Shown here piece after piece: positions 6,860 through 14,451 of a stretch of 39,245 nucleotides of DNA; position 1 is the first letter of the stretch, and each line of letters starts with the position of its first letter. Made by a program: the position numbers and the translations under genes. Under the pieces are notes generated by a model, which saw only the letters and a program-made list of their open reading frames with translations, did not search any database and was not told the DNA's origin. The DNA is from Vagococcus vulneris (lineage in GTDB: Bacteria > Bacillota > Bacilli > Lactobacillales > Vagococcaceae). Location: NCBI RefSeq assembly GCF_003950515.1, contig NZ_NGJS01000019.1, positions 1 to 39,245 on the forward strand. The letters are read 5' to 3'.

Positions 6860-7069
6860 CTACCCTAAGAGTTTTTCTGTTTCATCAGCGTGTTTAGTTG
6901 CCATAATCTCAATTGCTTTAACCAACCCTTGTAGTGCCGATAAATCTGTACGTTCAATTTTCGTAGAAGTAAATTTATCAAATATAAAGCTGCCTAATCC
7001 TTGTAAAGCTCCTGACAAATCGCCTGATTCAATAATCAATTGAGTGTATTCTTGTTCTTTTTCTTTCAA
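6860..7069 (-). CDS. Hypothetical small island protein, 69 aa
   Basis: The start is a TTG at 7069 with GAGG (7077-7080) at 7 bases. The product is a short acidic helical protein with repeated leucine/glycine turns (GDLSGALQGLGSFIF and DLSALQGLVKAI). The twice-seen LSALQGL-like phrase suggests a small internal repeat. No family is recognised. It ends 8 bases before the winged-helix gene and is part of the same operon. Short proteins of this type are typical between the excisionase-like gene and the primase genes in PICI-like elements. Its role is unknown. Confidence 0.65.
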   Translation of the reverse strand: MKEKEQEYTQLIIESGDLSGALQGLGSFIFDKFTSTKIERTDLSALQGLVKAIEIMATKHADETEKLLG

Positions 7070-7092
7070 ATTGTTTCCTCGTTCCTTAAGTT

Positions 7093-7188
7093 TTATGTTA
7101 AACTCAAGGCAGATAAGCTCTGTAAATTTATCTGCCCTAATCCTTTGGAGTACGCCAATACTTCAAGGGATTTTTTATTTTGATTCAT
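7093..7188 (-). CDS. Possible micro-ORF, 31 aa, filling a gap in the island operon
   Basis: An ATG at 7188 overlaps the end of the preceding gene by 14 bases and opens a 31-codon frame (MNQNKKSLEVLAYSKGLGQ..) that fills the only gap in a tightly packed operon. The ribosome-binding site is poor (GAAGTTGGG) and the frame contains an inverted repeat (GGCAGATAA at 7112-7120, TTATCTGCC at 7130-7138) that could instead be a regulatory hairpin. No homologue is recognised. Treat this as tentative. Confidence 0.3.
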   Translation of the reverse strand: MNQNKKSLEVLAYSKGLGQINLQSLSALSLT

Positions 7189-7399
7189 AACCCAACTTCT
7201 CGTAAATCTCCATTAGATAGCTTTCTATGACGATACTAGAGATGCTCTTAGCTCTTTCTAAATCTGTCTCAACTTCATCTCTAGTACCTAAACAATCGGT
7301 AACTTCTATATCAAAGGTTTGTCCTTCTTTAATATCAAAAATTTTCAATAATAAATCAGTAGCTCCATCTAACAAGTCTTTAACACTAGTCTCTAGCAT
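7175..7399 (-). CDS. Hypothetical acidic protein, 74 aa
   Basis: The ATG at 7399 follows AAAGGAAGT at a good distance and overlaps the end of the small membrane-protein gene by 14 bases. The product is acidic, with a helical N-terminus (VKDLLDGATDLLLKIF), a central GQTFDIEVTDCLG strand pair and a helical C-terminus. I do not recognise the family with confidence. The phrase IKEGQTFDI loosely recalls small phage proteins with an LPxGxxF core. It belongs to the leftward island operon. Nothing here shows a function. Confidence 0.7.
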   Translation of the reverse strand: MLETSVKDLLDGATDLLLKIFDIKEGQTFDIEVTDCLGTRDEVETDLERAKSISSIVIESYLMEIYEKLGYESK

Positions 7400-7562
7400 T
7401 TTTTACTTCCTTTCTTTTATAACTAACCTCATCCCACTGCATTATTAAAATTAAAAGAATAGGTATGCCTACAATTGCCAACAAATAACCGTTCAAGTGA
7501 CCTAATAGCAAGCCCATCATAAAAACCAAGTAAAGTGCTGCATAACGCCTTAACCTAAACAT
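7386..7562 (-). CDS. Small membrane protein of the island, 58 aa
   Basis: A perfect AGGAGG (7570-7575) precedes the ATG at 7562, and the frame runs 58 codons to a TAG at 7386. The product starts with basic residues (MFRLRRYAALYLVFMMG) and has two hydrophobic segments separated by a short LGHLNGY turn, then a charged tail. This predicts a two-helix membrane hairpin with both ends in the cytoplasm. The stop overlaps the next gene. Tiny two-TM proteins often lie near the start of PICI and prophage early operons, but no function can be given. The ribosome-binding site and operon fit make it likely real. Confidence 0.7.
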   Translation of the reverse strand: MFRLRRYAALYLVFMMGLLLGHLNGYLLAIVGIPILLILIMQWDEVSYKRKEVKNARD

Positions 7563-7582
7563 ATTTAAACCTCCTAAAATAA

Positions 7583-7592
7583 TGTGCCCACA
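7583..7592. promoter_or_regulatory. TGTGCCCACA palindrome
   Basis: This 10-bp perfect palindrome (12 bp as ATGTGCCCACAT) lies just after the stop of the excisionase-like gene. An identical 12-bp copy lies at 8848-8859, and a one-mismatch copy in the left island end (614-625). The repeated, palindromic form suggests a binding site for an island protein such as the excisionase or integrase. No direct evidence for the ligand is visible. Confidence 0.4.
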
Positions 7593-7598
7593 TATATT

Positions 7599-7865
7599 TT
7601 ATTTTTGATGCCCTAAAATCCACTTTACTGCTTCATCCTTTGAATAAAGTTTTAAACCATCCAGCGTTACACTAGGTAATCCTTCCAGTTCTAACTTCTT
7701 TAAAGAATTAACAGAGATGCCTAGATATTCAGCCATATACTTTTGTTTAAGCAATGGTTGATCTAACTTAGCATTTTTCTTTGCTTCCTCAATACCATCT
7801 TTAGCTATCGTATAAATATATTGCTTTAAATCTTTAGCTTGTTCTTCAGATAGATAAACTTGCAT
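7599..7865 (-). CDS. Excisionase/AlpA-like helix-turn-helix protein, 88 aa
   Basis: The C-terminal half is a MerR/AlpA-type helix-turn-helix: KQKYMAEYLGISVNSLKKLELEGLP followed by a wing strand (LYSKDEAVKWI). This is the pattern of recombination directionality factors and AlpA regulators. The N-terminal 40 residues are helical and charged (SEEQAKDLKQYI). The gene starts at 7865 with GAGGTG upstream. It is first in the leftward operon and divergent from the XRE gene, with operator-like repeats between them. In PICI-like islands the gene at this position promotes excision or activates replication genes. Which of the two it does cannot be told from sequence. Confidence 0.75.
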   Translation of the reverse strand: MQVYLSEEQAKDLKQYIYTIAKDGIEEAKKNAKLDQPLLKQKYMAEYLGISVNSLKKLELEGLPSVTLDGLKLYSKDEAVKWILGHQK

Positions 7866-7880
7866 TTAATTCACCTCTTT

Positions 7881-7914
7881 CTTAACGTTAGATTAACTTA
7901 ACGTTTGCGTTAAG
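7881..7914. promoter_or_regulatory. Operator-like repeats between the excisionase and XRE genes
   Basis: CTTAACG (7897-7903) and CGTTAAG (7908-7914) form a perfect 7-bp inverted repeat with a TTTG spacer, and a further CTTAACG lies at 7881-7887. On the minus strand they overlap or follow the probable promoter (TTGCAA, 17 bases, TATTCT, at about 7922-7950) of the excisionase operon. They are a good candidate operator for the XRE protein, which would repress the excision/replication operon. Confidence 0.6.
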
Positions 7915-7963
7915 TATAGAATACTATCAAGGTGTAATTTTTGCAAGCTTTTTTTAACTATGC

Positions 7964-7993
7964 TTTACATAATCGTTTGAAATAATGTACAAT
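7964..7993 (+). promoter_or_regulatory. Promoter of the XRE-integrase unit
   Basis: TTTACA (7964-7969) and TACAAT (7988-7993) are separated by 18 bases. Transcription would start near 8000, shortly before the TTG start codon at 8016. Confidence 0.55.
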
Positions 7994-8015
7994 CATATCA
8001 AAAGGGGTGCTTACA

Positions 8016-8831
8016 TTGATTAATTTTAATTTAAAACATTATTTAAAAATACAAAAAATGTCACTTACTGAGTTAGCTGAAAAAACTGGCATATCCAGAA
8101 CTTCCCTAAGTCAACTTTCAAATGGAAAGACGCAAGGAATACAATTTGAAACTCTTGAAAATATTTCTTTAGCCTTAGACATAGCTCCAGGTAAGTTTTT
8201 TGAGCTTGAAATTATACCTCCTGAGTTCAAATTAGATTTTGTTGCTACCTATAAAGGTGAAAAAGATTTTTACAAAATATATCTCATTTATAAAACATCC
8301 ATAAAAGAAGAAAATTTTTGGTATGGAATTAGCATTAATAGTCAATTTGTTGAAGAAGAACAAGTTAAAGTCCATGTAGGAACTTTACTTAATAGCTTTT
8401 TATTTTATTTGATTAAAAAAAAATATGGTTATTACGATGGTGCATATCAAAATAAAGTTTCTAATAATGTCAATCGAGCAATAAGAAAAGCTGAACAGAA
8501 TATGTTAAAACATACTCCGACAACATACTTTAAAGATTCTATAGGATTTTTATGGTCAGCATTACCTTTTATTCCAAACGATTTCCTAACTAATAAAAAA
8601 TATATTACGATCGAAGAACAATTCTTTGGTAATTTTTTATCCGAGAGTGAAATTAAACAATACAATATTCCAAATGAGGTAATAGATTTAAATGGAAAAG
8701 TAAAAATTAGCAATACTTATCTACTAGAAGATATAATCAATCAAAAAAGTAATTTAGAACTATCGTGTATAGAGACTTCTATCCAAACTAATATCTATGA
8801 TGATTATATAGATAATTTAGAATTGATTTAA
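8016..8831 (+). CDS. XRE-family repressor-like protein (Stl/CI-like position), 271 aa
   Basis: Residues of about 5-65 form a standard Cro/CI helix-turn-helix (SLTELAEKTGISRTSLSQLSNGKTQGIQFETLENISLALD, given here as the region rather than the full fold), followed by a 200-residue domain with no family I recognise. I chose the TTG at 8016 because AAGGGG (8002-8007) lies 8 bases upstream; a GTG at 8007 overlaps that site. The gene is co-oriented with the integrase and divergent from the excisionase operon, as the master repressor Stl is in SaPI islands. Stl-type repressors use their C-terminal domain to sense a helper-phage protein, and this domain may do the same. That is inferred from position only. 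Confidence 0.75.
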   Translation: MINFNLKHYLKIQKMSLTELAEKTGISRTSLSQLSNGKTQGIQFETLENISLALDIAPGKFFELEIIPPEFKLDFVATYKGEKDFYKIYLIYKTSIKEENFWYGISINSQFVEEEQVKVHVGTLLNSFLFYLIKKKYGYYDGAYQNKVSNNVNRAIRKAEQNMLKHTPTTYFKDSIGFLWSALPFIPNDFLTNKKYITIEEQFFGNFLSESEIKQYNIPNEVIDLNGKVKISNTYLLEDIINQKSNLELSCIETSIQTNIYDDYIDNLELI

Positions 8832-8847
8832 CTCCAATCCCAAAACT

Positions 8848-8859
8848 ATGTGCCCACAT
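8848..8859. promoter_or_regulatory. ATGTGCCCACAT palindrome before the integrase start
   Basis: This is a perfect 12-bp palindrome, the same as at 7582-7593. It includes an ATG in frame with the integrase, but the better integrase start is 8881. A protein bound here would sit just upstream of the integrase ribosome-binding site and could limit integrase expression. Confidence 0.4.
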
Positions 8860-8880
8860 AAGATAAGGGAGAGTTATACA

Positions 8881-10050
8881 ATGGCAACATTTAGTCAATA
8901 TACTAAAAAAAATGGTACTAAAGCATGGCAATTCCAGTCTTACTTAGGCATTAATCCTATGACTGGAAAGCCTGTCAAAACTACTAGACGTGGTTTTAAA
9001 ACAAAAAAAGAAGCCCAACTAGAACTTAACAGGTTACTAGTGGACTTCGAGAATAAAGAATTTAATAGAGATGACAATATCAAGACGTTTGAGGAATTGT
9101 ATCTAGTATGGTTTAAGCAGCATTCTAAAGATTTAAAACAAACCACTATTCAACGTATCAGAATACATTTTGATAATCACATCTTACCTAAGTTTGGCAG
9201 CAAGAGAATAGCTAAAATTACACCATTATTCTGCCAAGAATGTTTAAATGGATGGGCTGAACACCTAGCCACATACAAACAACTAAAGACCTACACATCA
9301 ATGGTATTTAAGTATGGTATCTTAATCAACCTTATACAGATTAACCCAATGGAAAGAACCATTACACCTAAAAAGAAAAAAGATGTTACTAAAAAGGAAT
9401 CTGATAGTTTTTACACTAAGGATGAGCTTATACAATTCTTTAGCTGCTTAGAACAATTAGAGGATAAACGAGCATTTACTTTCTTTAGAGTATTGGCTTT
9501 TTTAGGATTGAGAAAAGGCGAAGCAATGGCTTTAACATGGGGAGATTTTAATTTTGATGATAATACTGTAACCATTGATAAAACATTGGTAGAGCTACAA
9601 GATGGTTCTTTTAAGGTTAATACAACTAAGACAGAATCATCTAATAGAACCGTAAGTATAGATCAACAAACTATTAGCATACTTAAAGATTGGCGTTCTC
9701 ATATTAAGAGATTAAAGCTATCTCAAGGGATTAGAGAAAATGACTTTGTTAGTAGCTTGGTATTTTCTAATTCGATTCTATACAATGAAAATCAATATTT
9801 ATACAAAGCGTACCCTAATAACATCATGGATAAAGTCAAAAAGCACTTTCCAGAGATGAAAATAATAAAAGTGCATGATTTTAGAAAGACTAACGCATCT
9901 CTATTATTTGAATCGGGAGCAAGTATAAAAGACGTGGCTCAAAGACTAGGACATCAGTCTACTAAAACTACGACTGATATTTACGTAAAAGTAACACCAA
10001 CTAAGCAAAATGAAACCATCAAGATTTTTGAAAAATATATGGCTTTTTAG
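8881..10050 (+). CDS. int: Tyrosine recombinase (integrase) of the island, 389 aa
   Basis: This enzyme inserts and excises the island at the mnmG 3' end. The N-terminal 60 residues are an AP2-like arm-binding domain (KNGTKAWQFQSYLG..TTRRGFKTKKEAQ). Residues of about 70-165 are the core-binding SAM-like domain. The catalytic domain shows R211 (GLRKGEA), H332-x-x-R335 (HDFRKT), H358 (LGHQS) and the nucleophile Y368 (TDIYVKV). I chose ATG 8881 because AGGGAGAG lies about 8 bases upstream; the ATG at 8848 lies in a palindrome without such a site. It ends 55 bases before the right att repeat, as is usual. Its length and domain order match Tn916/phage-type integrases of Firmicutes. Confidence 0.95.
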   Translation: MATFSQYTKKNGTKAWQFQSYLGINPMTGKPVKTTRRGFKTKKEAQLELNRLLVDFENKEFNRDDNIKTFEELYLVWFKQHSKDLKQTTIQRIRIHFDNHILPKFGSKRIAKITPLFCQECLNGWAEHLATYKQLKTYTSMVFKYGILINLIQINPMERTITPKKKKDVTKKESDSFYTKDELIQFFSCLEQLEDKRAFTFFRVLAFLGLRKGEAMALTWGDFNFDDNTVTIDKTLVELQDGSFKVNTTKTESSNRTVSIDQQTISILKDWRSHIKRLKLSQGIRENDFVSSLVFSNSILYNENQYLYKAYPNNIMDKVKKHFPEMKIIKVHDFRKTNASLLFESGASIKDVAQRLGHQSTKTTTDIYVKVTPTKQNETIKIFEKYMAF

Positions 10051-10058
10051 ACGGTATG

Positions 10059-10078
10059 GCATTCAAAATGGCATTCAA
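10059..10078 (+). repeat. Paired GCATTCAA repeats, right end (likely integrase arm sites)
   Basis: GCATTCAA occurs at 10059-10066 and 10071-10078, 12 bases apart, within ATGGCATTCAAA-type context. The pair matches the one at 579-598 near the other end. It lies between the integrase stop and the right attachment repeat. Confidence 0.55.
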
Positions 10079-10105
10079 TTTAGAATTGAGCGTTTTAAAC
10101 ATAAT

Positions 10106-10130
10106 AAAAAGGCTTATTACTAAGCCTTTT
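10106..10130 (-). terminator. Terminator overlapping the mnmG stop codon
   Basis: On the minus strand AAAAGGCTTA pairs with TAAGCCTTTT around a 4-base loop and is followed by T residues. The TAG stop lies in the stem and loop. The hairpin is kept in both att copies, so termination is preserved on both sides of the island. Confidence 0.8.
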
Positions 10131-10164
10131 CACTGTCTATTTTCGCTATTTTACCTTGTTCGAT
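10106..10164. repeat. attR: mnmG 3' end repeat
   Basis: This is the second copy of the island's direct repeat, shared with 410-468 (46 bp exact at 10119-10164). It covers the last 14 codons of mnmG, its stop and its terminator, so the island's end supplies the present 3' end of the gene. Confidence 0.9.
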
Positions 10165-12018
10165 GTAAACCATCAGAATACTTATATCAGAAGGATTCAC
10201 ACCACTAATACGGCTTGCTTGAGCAATAGTTTCTGGACGGATCTTTTCTAATTTTTGAACGGCTTCTGTTGCCAGACTGTTAATAGCATGATAATCAATG
10301 TTTACTGGGATTTTTTTAGCTTCCATACGTTTTAACTTCTCAACTTTATCTTCTGCTTTTTTTATATACCCAGCATACTTAATTTGAATTTCTACTTGCT
10401 CAATGACATATCTCGGCAATACTTGATCAATCTCTAAGAACGGAATTAAATCCATGTACTTCAATTCTGGACGACGTAACAAGTCACTTGCTAAAATACC
10501 GTCTTTTAACGCTGCTGATTGTTTTGATGCTAAAAATTCCTGTAAATCTTTTGTTGGTTTTAACCGCAATTTCTCCAATCGCTGCAATTCAGCAGTAATC
10601 ATTGCCTTCTTATTTTTAAACACCTCATAGACATCATCTTTTACTAATCCGATGTTATAACCTATATCTGTTAAACGCAAGTCTGCATTATCATGACGCA
10701 ATAATAAACGATACTCCGCGCGAGATGTTAAGAGACGATATGGTTCAGTTGTTCCTTTTGTAACCAAGTCATCTATTAAAACACCAATATATGCATCACT
10801 GCGTTTTAAAATTAAAGGTTCTTTACCTAAAATTTTTAATCCAGCATTAATTCCTGCCATCAAGCCTTGACAAGCGGCTTCTTCATATCCTGATGTACCA
10901 TTAGTCTGTCCAGCTGTATATAAGCCTGAAATCTTCATTGTTTCAAGAGTGGGACGTAACTGATGCGGGACAACGATATCGTATTCGATTGCATACCCGC
11001 TCCGCATAATGTCTGCTTTTTCTAAACCTTCAATACTCCGAACCATATCATTTTGCACATCTTCTGGCAATGATGTTGATAGACCTTGAACGTAAATTTC
11101 CTCATTATCTCGCCCTTCCGGTTCTAAGAAAATTTGGTGACGCGGTTTGTCGCTGAAACGTACAACTTTATCTTCTATTGATGGACAATAACGAGCACCA
11201 ACACCTTCAACAATACCTGTAAACATTGGAGCTCGATGCAAGTTGTCACGTATAATTTCATGTGTCTTTAAGTTAGTATATGTTAACCAGCAAGATAGCT
11301 GATCCGTTAAATACAGCGAATCTGGTGTGCTGAAACTAAAATGATTTGGCGTATCATCACCTGGCTGCTCTTCCGTAACACTATAATCAATCGTACTTGA
11401 TTTGACGCGCGGCGGTGTACCTGTCTTAAATCGTTCAATTTCTAAACCTAATTCTTTTAAGTGGTCTGCCAAGCCGATTGCCGGTAATGAATTATTAGGA
11501 CCTGAAGAATATTTCAATTCACCGATTATAATTTCGCCTCGTAAAGCTGTTCCGGCTGTAATAATCACTGCTTGACTATAATACTCTGTTCCAGTACTAA
11601 CAACAACGCCCTTGCATACATCGTCTTCCACGATTAGACGCTCAACAATACCTTGCTTAACAATTAAATTATCTTCCGATTCTAGTGCGTATTTCATGGC
11701 ACTGTGATATTTATGCTTATCTGCCTGTGCTCGCAGCGCTCTAACAGCTGGACCTTTACCTGTATTCAACATTCTCATTTGGACATACGTTTTATCAATA
11801 TTATGACCCATCTCACCGCCGAGAGCATCAATCTCACGGACCACTACTCCTTTAGCCGGACCGCCAAGAGATGGGTTGCACGGCATAAAACCGATCATAT
11901 CTAAATTTAGCGTAACTAACAGTGTTTTCATGCCCATTCTTGCAGCTGCTAAACTCGCTTCTGACCCAGCATGTCCTCCACCAACAACAATTACATCATA
12001 GGTATTTTCCTGATTCAT
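10120..12018 (-). CDS. mnmG: MnmG (GidA), tRNA uridine-5-carboxymethylaminomethyl synthesis enzyme
   Basis: MnmG works with MnmE to install the cmnm5 group at the wobble uridine (U34) of several tRNAs, using FAD and methylene-tetrahydrofolate. The 632-residue protein has the N-terminal FAD-binding GGGHAG (about residues 15-20), the [15 protein letters not shown] block, [31 protein letters not shown] and the C-terminal [17 protein letters not shown] region. I chose ATG 12018 because AGAAGGG lies upstream at normal distance and the frame then begins [15 protein letters not shown]. It is co-transcribed with mnmE, 14 bases upstream. Its last 14 codons are supplied by the island attachment repeat and are intact, so the protein should be functional. 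Confidence 0.97.
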   Translation of the reverse strand: MNQENTYDVIVVGGGHAGSEASLAAARMGMKTLLVTLNLDMIGFMPCNPSLGGPAKGVVVREIDALGGEMGHNIDKTYVQMRMLNTGKGPAVRALRAQADKHKYHSAMKYALESEDNLIVKQGIVERLIVEDDVCKGVVVSTGTEYYSQAVIITAGTALRGEIIIGELKYSSGPNNSLPAIGLADHLKELGLEIERFKTGTPPRVKSSTIDYSVTEEQPGDDTPNHFSFSTPDSLYLTDQLSCWLTYTNLKTHEIIRDNLHRAPMFTGIVEGVGARYCPSIEDKVVRFSDKPRHQIFLEPEGRDNEEIYVQGLSTSLPEDVQNDMVRSIEGLEKADIMRSGYAIEYDIVVPHQLRPTLETMKISGLYTAGQTNGTSGYEEAACQGLMAGINAGLKILGKEPLILKRSDAYIGVLIDDLVTKGTTEPYRLLTSRAEYRLLLRHDNADLRLTDIGYNIGLVKDDVYEVFKNKKAMITAELQRLEKLRLKPTKDLQEFLASKQSAALKDGILASDLLRRPELKYMDLIPFLEIDQVLPRYVIEQVEIQIKYAGYIKKAEDKVEKLKRMEAKKIPVNIDYHAINSLATEAVQKLEKIRPETIAQASRISGVNPSDISILMVYIEQGKIAKIDSEKA

Positions 12019-12032
12019 CTCAACAATCCCTT

Positions 12033-13427
12033 CTATTTTCCTAAACAAAACTGACTAAACAGCTGCGTGACAAGTTCATCTTGAACACTCTCACCCGTGA
12101 TTTCACCCAACAATTCCCACGCACGAGTCATATCAATTTGAACTAAATCAACTGGCATGCCTACATCTAAACCTTCTAAAACTTCAGATAATGCTTGTTT
12201 AGCTTGTTCTAATAAAGCAATATGGCGCGTATTTGAAATATACGTCGCATCTTTACCTTCACCGGACGCAGCAAAGAATGTCTCTTTAATTGTCTGTTCT
12301 AATAAATCAATGCCTTGACTAGACATGACTGAAATATTCAATAATTCCTCATTTGTCACATAATTTGATAAATCATCACGAGTTAATCGGGACGGTAAAT
12401 CCATTTTATTTAATAAGATAATTCGGTGCATTCCAGCCGTCAATGTCAATAATTCACGATCCATTTCAGTCAACTCTTCACTTTGATTTAACACTAAAAG
12501 GACCAAATCAGCCTCATTAATAGCTTGACGACTGCGTTCGACACCTATCCGTTCAACAACATCATCTGTTTCACGAATACCAGCTGTATCCACCAATTTC
12601 AAAGGTACTCCGCGAACATTGACGTACTCTTCAATAACATCACGAGTTGTCCCAGCAATATCCGTTACAATCGCTTTATCTTCTTGTAGTAAATAATTCA
12701 ATAGACTTGATTTTCCAACATTAGGTCGACCGATAATTGCAGTTGACAACCCTTCCCGCAAGATTTTCCCTTGTGTTGCTGTTTGTAGTAATTGGCTGAT
12801 TAGAATGCTTACTTCTTCTGCTCGGTCACGTAATATTTGTGACGTCATCTCTTCTACATCATCATATTCTGGGTAATCAATATTCACCTCTACCTGAGCT
12901 AAACCTTCCAAAATAGATTGACGTAAGTCATGAACCAATTGTGATAAACGCCCATCCAATTGTTTCACCGCAAGTGTCATGGATTCATCTGTCTTAGCCT
13001 GAATTAAATCCATAACCGCTTCAGCTTGAGATAAATCCACACGGCCATTTAAAAAGGCACGTTTAGTAAATTCTCCAGGCTCTGCTAATCGAGCTCCTTG
13101 ACGAAGTAACAGCTGCAAAATCTGATTGGCTACTACCATACCGCCATGACAATTTATTTCCACAACATCCTCTTTAGTAAATGTCTTAGGCTCTCTCATG
13201 ATAGAATACATCACTTCGTCCAATACTTGATCAGTTTCAGGATCTTTTACGTGACCGTAATGAATCGTATGACTTGGTGCTCCTAATAACGACTTTTCCT
13301 TATAATAGCTTACTTTATCTGCGATTTTAATTGCTTCAGATCCACTCAAACGAACGATACTGATTGCTCCCTCACCAGGTGGTGTCGAAATTGCGGCAAT
13401 CGTATCAAATTCTTTGGTGATATTCAT
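12033..13427 (-). CDS. mnmE: MnmE (TrmE), tRNA modification GTPase
   Basis: This is the GTPase partner of MnmG for wobble uridine modification. The 464-residue protein has the N-terminal formyl-THF-binding domain ([19 protein letters not shown]), a helical domain, and an inserted G domain with [12 protein letters not shown] (G1), DIAGTTRD (G2), DTAG (G3) and NKMD (G4). It ends with the C-terminal CLGK motif that is needed for activity in the family. The ATG at 13427 has GAGG (13437-13440) at 9 bases; upstream in-frame codons lack such a site. Everything expected is present. mnmG follows in the same operon. Confidence 0.97.
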   Translation of the reverse strand: MNITKEFDTIAAISTPPGEGAISIVRLSGSEAIKIADKVSYYKEKSLLGAPSHTIHYGHVKDPETDQVLDEVMYSIMREPKTFTKEDVVEINCHGGMVVANQILQLLLRQGARLAEPGEFTKRAFLNGRVDLSQAEAVMDLIQAKTDESMTLAVKQLDGRLSQLVHDLRQSILEGLAQVEVNIDYPEYDDVEEMTSQILRDRAEEVSILISQLLQTATQGKILREGLSTAIIGRPNVGKSSLLNYLLQEDKAIVTDIAGTTRDVIEEYVNVRGVPLKLVDTAGIRETDDVVERIGVERSRQAINEADLVLLVLNQSEELTEMDRELLTLTAGMHRIILLNKMDLPSRLTRDDLSNYVTNEELLNISVMSSQGIDLLEQTIKETFFAASGEGKDATYISNTRHIALLEQAKQALSEVLEGLDVGMPVDLVQIDMTRAWELLGEITGESVQDELVTQLFSQFCLGK

Positions 13428-13589
13428 GTTTAATAACCTCTTTCCCTTTTTTTCCATATAAAAAAGTGCCCACTCCACCCATTAATCAGCGATAACACCG
13501 TTATTGAGTAGATAAGCACTTTGACTGCTGTCTATTAGTAATTCATAAGCATAATAGCACAAACTTGTGCAATTGACAATTTTAATGAC

Positions 13590-13624
13590 AAAAAAACATC
13601 GACTCATTAAGAGACGATGTTTTA
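13590..13624 (-). terminator. Terminator after jag
   Basis: On the minus strand AACATCG (read from 13621-13615) pairs with CGATGTT (13601-13595) and is followed by a T run. It separates the yidC-jag unit from mnmE. Confidence 0.8.
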
Positions 13625-13625
13625 A

Positions 13626-14426
13626 TTATTTATCAAGTTCTACAACTAGATATCGATGAGGTTCTTTTCCTTCTGAGTAAGTCCTTAACCCCTCTTTATT
13701 AGAGATCAGATGATGGACCTGTTTCCGTTCGAAGGCGGGCATTGGTTCTAAGAAAACAGGTTGACCTGTTTCACGTACTTCTTTGGCAGTACGGTCAGCC
13801 AATCGTTTTAAGATAGCCTCACGACGTTCACGATAATCACCGACATTGACGGAAATAGTTAAACGATTTTCAGCTATTCGGTGGATATGCGTTTGTGCTA
13901 AGTACTGCAGTGCATTTAGCACTTTTCCGTGCTTGCCGATCAACAGCCCTTTTTTATCTGTCTTCAAATGGAAAATAATGCATGATTTAGTTGGTTCAAC
14001 CTCAACTTGTGTCGGTGCGCCGATCTCTTTGGCTACACTTGCTAAGAAAAGACGAAGTTCAGCAATAGCCTGCTCATCAGTTAAATTTTTAACACCTTTT
14101 AATTCAACAACTTGTTTTTCTTCAACATCTTGATCAATTTTTTGATTGTCAGATGCCGCTTCAGTTGATGAGATTGGTATCTCCAGTTTAATTTCTGTTT
14201 TTTCATTCAGTAAATCTGCTTCAGTTGTCTTTTCCTGCTCAGTAACAGCTGTAAGAGTTGGTTCGACAACTTCAATCGATACCTCAGCTAATTTCTTGCC
14301 GATTCCTAAAAAACCTTTTTTCCCTTCACTGATGATTGAAATCAATGCATCTGAGCGTTGGACTTTTAATGCTTTCAAACCTGATTCAATTGCTTGCTCT
14401 GCTGTGTCACCTGTAAATCTTGGCAT
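13626..14426 (-). CDS. jag: Jag/KhpB-type RNA-binding protein (Jag_N, KH, R3H)
   Basis: This 266-residue protein starts with the Jag_N domain (PRFTGDTAEQAIESGLKAL). A variable acidic linker (about 60-125) follows, then a KH domain with GLLIGKHGKVLNALQYL at about 175-195 and an R3H domain with PMPAFERKQVHHLI and EPHRYLVV at the end. The family (KhpB/EloR) binds RNA with KhpA and affects cell elongation and division in streptococci. The ATG at 14426 follows AGGAGG at 8 bases; the longer frame has no ribosome-binding site. It lies 25 bases after yidC, in the usual rnpA-yidC-jag order. Confidence 0.95.
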   Translation of the reverse strand: MPRFTGDTAEQAIESGLKALKVQRSDALISIISEGKKGFLGIGKKLAEVSIEVVEPTLTAVTEQEKTTEADLLNEKTEIKLEIPISSTEAASDNQKIDQDVEEKQVVELKGVKNLTDEQAIAELRLFLASVAKEIGAPTQVEVEPTKSCIIFHLKTDKKGLLIGKHGKVLNALQYLAQTHIHRIAENRLTISVNVGDYRERREAILKRLADRTAKEVRETGQPVFLEPMPAFERKQVHHLISNKEGLRTYSEGKEPHRYLVVELDK

Positions 14427-14451
14427 CACACAAACCTCCTCATAGTTAACA

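Larger units (their letters stand above)
410..10164. mobile_element. PICI-like integrative island inserted at the 3' end of mnmG
   Basis: The island is bounded by the 46-59 bp direct repeat of the mnmG 3' end. Its integrase gene lies next to the right repeat and is transcribed with the repressor-like gene. A divergent operon carries an excisionase-like gene, small ORFs, a winged-helix protein, a primase-polymerase and an SF3 helicase, followed by an iteron-rich non-coding stretch. This order matches Gram-positive phage-inducible chromosomal islands (SaPI-like). An abortive-infection gene sits at the distal end, where accessory genes are common. No terminase small subunit, capsid or other packaging gene is visible, and there are no conjugation genes. 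It may be a reduced phage satellite or a related replicating integrative element. The element type is an inference from gene order and content. Confidence 0.8.

Noticed and set aside
8848-8880. Upstream ATG for the integrase (11 extra residues)
   Set aside because: It lies in a repeated palindrome and has no ribosome-binding site; ATG 8881 has AGGGAGAG upstream.
410-10164. Interpretation of the island as an intact prophage or conjugative element
   Set aside because: No structural, lysis, terminase, relaxase or type IV secretion genes are visible in the 9.7 kb.
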